This document shows positions 9,783 to 15,000 of a stretch of DNA of 15,000 bases, in pieces. The DNA is from Chrysomallon squamiferum (lineage: Eukaryota; Mollusca; Gastropoda; Neomphalida; Peltospiridae). The notes below the pieces were generated by a model. It searched no databases. It had not been told where the DNA came from and saw only the letters and a program-made list of their open reading frames with translations. The stretch covers positions 17,078,810 to 17,093,809 of the forward strand of contig CM022673.1 in assembly GCA_012295275.1 (NCBI GenBank), written 5' to 3'. Within the stretch, counting starts at the first letter, position 1. Every line of letters begins with the position of its first letter. A program made the translations under genes and the position numbers.

Positions 9783-10240
9783 ACACGAGTTTTAACGTCA
9801 TCCTGAGAAATATTCAAAACAACAGAGCGGACCTAGTGGGTGGGGCGCCTCCATTTTATATGTCATCACATTTTTAATTATTTGTTATGAAAATCTATTT
9901 TTATTATCTCTGTTTTTTTTTTTTTCGTATAATAAATTCAAATCATTTTGAAAGTTACACAGACCATGATGATGACCCTCCACAGACCATGATGATGATC
10001 CGCCCCTGGTAACAGTTGTTGTGATTACTTGGTGTATTTAAGAAGACTTCGGGATGTTCTTTTAAACGTTATTTCATTTCGGAGTTTCCGGCAAGTCGTG
10101 ACATTAACGTAACTTACTGGTACCAGAGGGCGGATGTTAACGACTTGTTGATTTTTGTCCTTCAGTTTTTAAATTTCTTCATATTGTACCACGTAAATAA
10201 ATAAAGAAGTAGGTTATATATGTACAGTCGTGTTACCTTT
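9783..10240. other. unique DNA with a small tandem duplication
   Basis: Contains GGGTGGGGCGCC (9838-9849), a KLF/SP-like G-rich site, a T-run at about 9912-9925, the 23-bp duplication described separately, and CCAGAGGGCGGA (10123-10134), which loosely resembles a CTCF core. No transcription unit can be built around these. Confidence 0.4.
9958..10003. repeat. 23-bp tandem duplication
   Basis: Two adjacent copies, 9958-9980 and 9981-10003. Each begins CACAGACCATGATGATGA (18 identical bases) and then differs in two of the last five positions. It looks like a recent local slippage duplication. Confidence 0.85.
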
Positions 10241-10268
10241 TATTTTATTTTATTATTATTATTTTTTT
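10238..10268. repeat. short (ATTTT)n/(ATT)n tract
   Basis: TTTTA units followed by TTA units and a T-run. Simple AT-rich slippage product. Confidence 0.8.
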
Positions 10269-11163
<895 letters not shown>

Positions 11164-11207
11164 GAAAAGAGTGAATAGTTTTGGTTTAATACGCAACAAT
11201 CATTACT

Positions 11208-11313
11208 GATTATTATTATCATTTTTGGGGGTTACTGCTGTATTATTATTATTGTTGTTGTTGTTGTTGTTGTTATTGTTGATGCTGTTGTTGGTGGTTT
11301 TAAAAAAAAAAAA
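11208..11313. repeat. (ATT)n-(GTT)n tract with poly-A
   Basis: ATT units (from about 11240) convert to GTT units (about 11254-11273), decay through GATGCTGTTG, and are followed by a run of 13 A (about 11301-11313). Short ATT units also precede it at 11211-11225. Confidence 0.9.
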
Positions 11314-12489
11314 TTTAATAAGTAGAAATAATAGTTACATTCTTACACACTTGTTTATAATATTTCGCCAAGCGGTCGAACAGTAGAAACACAAAGTAGG
11401 TAACAGAGAAAAAAGATAATAAATGTCAGTATAGAGAAACTAGGGCTGAGCTGATGAAGTCAGGACTCGACGAGCAGACATTAAACACATTTTCACAGTT
11501 TGACAACGACAACGTCAAGCAGAGATGTTTCATAAAACGGAACCAGTGCTGGAATGATTACGTGGGTGACATCGGCGTAACGAATAACATCGCTGCCGTC
11601 AAAGACAACACTACATCGTTGATTTTGTATTATTTACATTTCAATAAAAAGTCATTTAAAAAAGGAAAATGACATAAAATTGTATTTAAAGAGTATAAAA
11701 AACATTAAAAAAAAAAATCCAAAGAACTAACTATTTTATATCCCATGAAATAACAGTGATATAAAAATGGCAAGAGTAACAATAACTACAACAACATGTA
11801 TTACGATAAACAACAAAAATAACAATTCTAACAATAATATCAATAACCATAAACATATGAACTTAATTACAATAAAAAATGAAAAACAAAATACGAAAAC
11901 AAATTGCGAACGTGACTTCTGTTCAGCAATACATCTTAATCAAACCATTAAACATTTTATCATAAGACACTGAGTTAATTCCAGTTCCAACTGATATCTC
12001 ACGAACGATATATGAAAGGTATGTGCTGTTATAATCAACACTGTGTTATAATAAAAATAGAAAATAAAATAATCACTTTCTGTTAATGATGAAAACTAAA
12101 AGCTTTCTTTGAGAGGTTATATCTGGAGTAACAGACAATTGAGTGTGTTAGTTAGCAGTGTATTCTCTGGACGCTGATGTGTTTTTCAAACAACAGAAGG
12201 TTTACGGTATTCCGATCGTTTTGATGGAAAAAACATCTCCATGACCACGTTTTATAACAGTCAGTATGATAGAATATTTGTTCGCTGAATACAGAAGGTG
12301 AAAAAGGTAAACGATTTTTCACATGAAGAAGTAAGCTGAAGACAAATACGTGATGTATTTGTGAGAAAATATTTAAATTTCGTAAATATCTTCAACTGAA
12401 ACGTGCTTAATACTGAAGTTTATTTGTCAGTGTTTACTTTTTGATATCTTTCCATTAAAGGAGTAACCACATGTTAGAGACCTAGTCGA
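11314..12489. other. unique AT-rich DNA, no supported gene
   Basis: More than 1.1 kb without a clean array, apart from an A-run at about 11707-11717 and a diffuse AAC/AAT-rich stretch at 11777-11880. A 72-codon + frame (11454-11672) lies in a slightly GC-richer patch and has a mixed composition rich in Asn, Asp, Lys and Thr. No acceptor, donor or known motif supports it. The 68-codon frame at 11767-11973 is Asn/Thr-rich repeat translation at its start. Confidence 0.45.
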
Positions 12490-12653
12490 GTGAATATATA
12501 CATAGAGATATACACACACACATACATACTTAGACAGATAGCTAGATATACATACATACACATAACACACACTGAGATACGCGAAAGACACAGAGAAAGA
12601 CAGTTAGATATACATACATACATAGATAGCTAGATATATATATACATACATGC

Positions 12654-12689
<36 letters not shown>

Positions 12690-12895
12690 ACATATAAATA
12701 TTGAGATAAGAAAGAGACAGATAGATATGCACACACACACATATATACATATACAGATATATGTACAAATTATATAGACGTACAGACATTTTCTCTGTAC
12801 ATATATAGACGTACAAAAAAACCCATTTATATGCACACACATACACACACACGCACAGATATATACATATATAGAGACGTACATACATTTTCTCT
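12490..12895. repeat. mixed CA/TA/GATA-rich array with internal duplication
   Basis: Alternating CA, TA, ATAC and TAGA units, with a (TA)n core at about 12652-12668 running into (CA)n at about 12668-12688. A roughly 70-base segment, starting at ATATGCACACAC and ending at CATTTTCTCT, occurs twice (12725-12796 and 12829-12895), so part of the block is a diverged minisatellite-like duplication. Confidence 0.9.
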
Positions 12896-13015
12896 TTCTG
12901 TATTTCTCCTTCATTCCCACATTCCATTTTCTATCATACAAATAGATATATACCACCACAACTTTCACCCCACTTCGTCTTTTCATCGCCTAACTCGTAA
13001 CTCCACCTCTCTTTC
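12896..13015. other. unique spacer between opposed CA and TG blocks
   Basis: About 120 bases of C/T-rich unique sequence separating the CA-rich block on the left from the TG-rich block on the right. No element ends or genes are seen. Confidence 0.6.
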
Positions 13016-13072
13016 TATGTATGTGTTTCTTGTATGTGTGTGTATATATGTCTGTATGTGTGTGTGTGTGTG

Positions 13073-13132
<60 letters not shown>

Positions 13133-13140
13133 TCTGTATG

Positions 13141-13181
<41 letters not shown>

Positions 13182-13211
13182 ATATGTATGTATGTGTGTG
13201 TGTGTGTGACT

Positions 13212-13248
<37 letters not shown>

Positions 13249-13271
13249 CACATGTATGTATGTGTATATAC
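13016..13271. repeat. (GT)n array with (TATA) and TGTC interruptions
   Basis: About 250 bases mainly of TG, interrupted at intervals by TATATATG or TATATG modules (near 13071, 13124, 13156, 13181). It is alternating purine-pyrimidine throughout, so Z-DNA is possible. The Cys-Val frames on + and Thr-His frames on - are artefacts. Confidence 0.97.
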
Positions 13272-13860
13272 TTTGGTACATCCAAACTGGAAAGAGAAAT
13301 AAATAAAAAAATCAAACACGACTTTGATAGGACTGACGTGCAGGAAGAAAGTCTGATATTCCAACAACAACATCTTTATTGCAGATGAAATCATAAAGCC
13401 GGAGAAAATTAGTTTTACATCGTCCGCATGTTCTCCGAGTAATCTCTTAAACAGAATTCTCAAACTGATAAAAACTGCGTCAATAAAGCGTTTCTTAAAA
13501 TTGCAGTCGGCCAGTGAACTTTTTGCACTCAATTCACATTGTGTGAACAGAAGAGTTTATTTTATTTTTGTATTTATTTTTCTAAAATGATTCTTAATAA
13601 GTTGTGTCACATGTGTGTGTATTATACAGGTCGTTTTAAGAAGCCTCTATGTTAAGGATACATTTAGATTTGTCTACAAGGTACAGTTTTATGCTTTCCA
13701 TTCAGTGCGAGACCCTGTCTGGAATGGAAAATAATACAGTGGATGAACCAGTAAGGATCGATCAAACATGCGGCGTTTTAGGCGTGACGCGACAACGCAG
13801 TTTCATTTACATTTTAAATTGCTGCAGCTTTTTATTTTATTTTATTTTTTTTTAAATTTA
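13272..13860. other. unique DNA with an unsupported exon-like patch
   Basis: Slightly more complex sequence at 13320-13540. ATCTTTATTGCAG (AG at 13383-13384) could serve as a splice acceptor, and one + frame is open from 13357 to the stop at 13588-13590. The minus strand is open over much of the same stretch, which points to chance. No protein family is recognised in either. A GATCGATC patch and CG-containing sequence lie at about 13757-13800. Confidence 0.35.
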
Positions 13861-14204
13861 CAGTTTAATTATCATATTTTTGCAATAAAAAAAAAAATAA
13901 TAATAATAAAAAAAAAATCTCATTTTTATTGCTTTATTATTACACATTTTATCCAGTAAGGCCATAATTTACTTGACATCAACAATTCCTAGAAATAATT
14001 ATATCTTTTAAATCATCTCGTACAGAGCCCCGTGTGTTTGTGTGTAAGTTATGTGAAAATAATCGTAACAAATCGCTTCATGTTGTGATATCATCGTAAC
14101 TCTAGCCTTGTAAACTGTCAGGTATTTGCGTTGAATCTCACAAACGTCACTTTACATATGATTTCTGTAAATATTTTAACTAATACGTCTGCAGGTCAGA
14201 AGAT
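13861..14204. other. unique AT-rich DNA with A-runs
   Basis: Holds interrupted A-runs with a few TAA units (13887-13918) and otherwise ordinary sequence. No gene or RNA is recognised. Confidence 0.5.
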
Positions 14205-14331
14205 TACTGCTGGTTGAGGATCCCTTATCCGAAATGCTCGAGACCGGAAGTGTTTCTGATTTTGAAATCTAATTAGGAAAAGGATTTTATTTCGGTTTTA
14301 GGAGTTTTTCAAAAATAATCCTCAACTTGTA
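14205..14331. mobile_element. short Tigger/pogo-like MITE (Tc1/mariner superfamily)
   Basis: The ends are inverted repeats: GTTGAGGAT (14213-14221) matches ATCCTCAAC (14318-14326) perfectly. TA dinucleotides sit just outside (14205-14206 and 14330-14331), as expected for a TA target-site duplication. The left end continues as CCCTTATCCGAAATGCTCG then AGACCGGAAGTGTTTCTGA. From memory, this closely resembles the terminal sequence of Tigger/pogo-type non-autonomous elements known in vertebrates, with the same TTATCCGAAATGC and GACC-GAAGTGTTT blocks. At about 125 bp it has no room for a transposase, so it would be a non-autonomous, internally deleted copy. The internal TTTCGGTTTTAGGAG (from 14290) fits the usual GGATTT-rich interior, though diverged. 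Confidence 0.6.
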
Positions 14332-15000
14332 GTGTGTGAGTTGTGTACGCGTTGGTTATGACAGGGTTTAACATATTTGTAAAAACAACACTCTGCTGAA
14401 TTGTAGATACACCATACGTCTATGTCGCAAAATGATTTATATTATCAAATCGAATATTCCTTCTTTTTCTTTTATCATTTTATTTAAATAAATTTTTTCT
14501 AAATTATATTTGATGTCCAGCCTTTAATATATAATGCATACTGAATAGACACATGTACTGTAAAGGTTAACAAAACAATTTGTGAATAAGCAAAACCAAA
14601 AACATATTTTGGTTTTGTAACCTTGTACAGTGTGCGTCTGTTTCTGTATAATATATACTTAATACATTAGTAGACTGATGTTATACGCTATAAAATCAAA
14701 CTGTGGAAATGCTGCACACTTAATGACTTATCATAGAAATCTGCAGACACGTTATAAAACAGAATTATAAATATTCAAACAACTGGTACGAGACAGTTAC
14801 AGAATGAATACACAACGCTAAACACATTAACAAGTGAATCGAAATCATTCATTTAAAACAGTGGCTATACGTACTATGTCTGAAAATATATTTTATTATT
14901 AATTTACGTAGTGAAAAAGACATTGTAACGTGTGGTAATTTACTGAAAACATATCTGGCTGGATTTTTTAACGTTTTAAATACCCGAGGAAGCTCACAGC
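14332..15000. other. unique AT-rich DNA to the window end
   Basis: No open frame of note and no microsatellite. The only structure is the inverted repeat at 14591-14617. Nothing marks a gene boundary at the window edge. Confidence 0.5.
14591..14617. repeat. perfect inverted repeat (11-bp arms, 5-base loop)
   Basis: CAAAACCAAAA (14591-14601) pairs with TTTTGGTTTTG (14607-14617) around ACATA. It is a strong small hairpin for this region. It is not long enough for a microRNA precursor, and its flanks do not pair. Confidence 0.65.

Noticed and set aside
10123-10134. CTCF insulator site (CCAGAGGGCGGA)
   Set aside because: It only partly fits the core and lacks the flanking consensus, so it is too weak to call without conservation or binding data.
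11368-11382. A tRNA-like D-arm (GCCAAGCGGTCGAAC)
   Set aside because: It resembles the start of a tRNA-Leu/Ser-type body, but no B box follows within 150 bases and no stem can be drawn.
11454-11672. 72-codon + strand open frame
   Set aside because: It has mixed composition in a slightly GC-richer patch, but there is no recognisable motif, no splice sites and no neighbouring exon.
13357-13590. Possible exon after an acceptor-like TTTATTGCAG
   Set aside because: The minus strand is open over much of the same stretch, no donor or known domain is present, and the frame runs into T-rich low-complexity sequence.

Overview
The window looks like gene-poor nuclear DNA from an invertebrate animal. 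It is AT-rich and contains an exceptional density of long, clean microsatellites: (CT)n/(GA)n, (CA)n/(GT)n, (AAT)n, (ATC)n, (ACT)n, (ATAC)n, (TCTA)n and (AAAT)n. There are no bacterial-style genes, operons, rRNA or functional tRNA. This texture is common in mollusc genomes, and a cephalopod would fit well. That assignment is an inference from repeat style, not from any recognised gene.

I find no protein-coding gene that I can support. Almost every long open frame is a microsatellite read as a homopolymer or dipeptide repeat: poly-Thr, poly-Ile, poly-Asn, Leu-Ser, Arg-Glu, Cys-Val, Thr-His. The remaining open frames are short, lie in sequence whose T- or A-rich codons are poor in stops, and resemble no family I know. 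The window is probably intergenic or deep intronic.

Layout: 1-1055 is (AAG)n, a long imperfect (ACT)n block and an imperfect (AAT/GAT/AAC)n block. 1056-1760 is unique. 1761-1920 is a compound CT/CTGT/CT/GT array. 1921-3400 is mostly unique and holds a diverged tRNA-derived SINE head (2228-2299) and AT-rich fold-back DNA. 3415-3650 is a large (ATAC)n array. 3650-4900 is unique. 4905-5060 is (AAAT)n(AAT)n. 5397-5620 is a long (CT)n tract with a degraded tail. 5797-6175 is a complex, relatively GC-rich island, the best candidate for a conserved regulatory element. 6306-6670 is an imperfect CTA/CTG block followed by an 80-bp perfect (TAA)n/(TTA)n palindrome. 6672-9376 alternates unique DNA with TCTA, ATC, AAT and GA arrays, and includes a second compact regulatory candidate at 9000-9115. 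9378-9488 is (CT)n, followed by a third GC-rich island at 9595-9782. 9783-11066 is unique. 11067-11315 is CT/CA and ATT/GTT. 11316-12490 is unique. 12490-13270 is a CA/TA-rich block facing a TG/TA-rich block, so together they form a large fold-back. 13271-15000 is unique and contains a short Tigger/pogo-like MITE at about 14205-14331.

The parts most worth following up are the three candidate regulatory islands, the two small mobile-element remnants and the large palindromic microsatellites. Motif calls are read by eye. Conservation, copy number and activity cannot be judged from this window alone.
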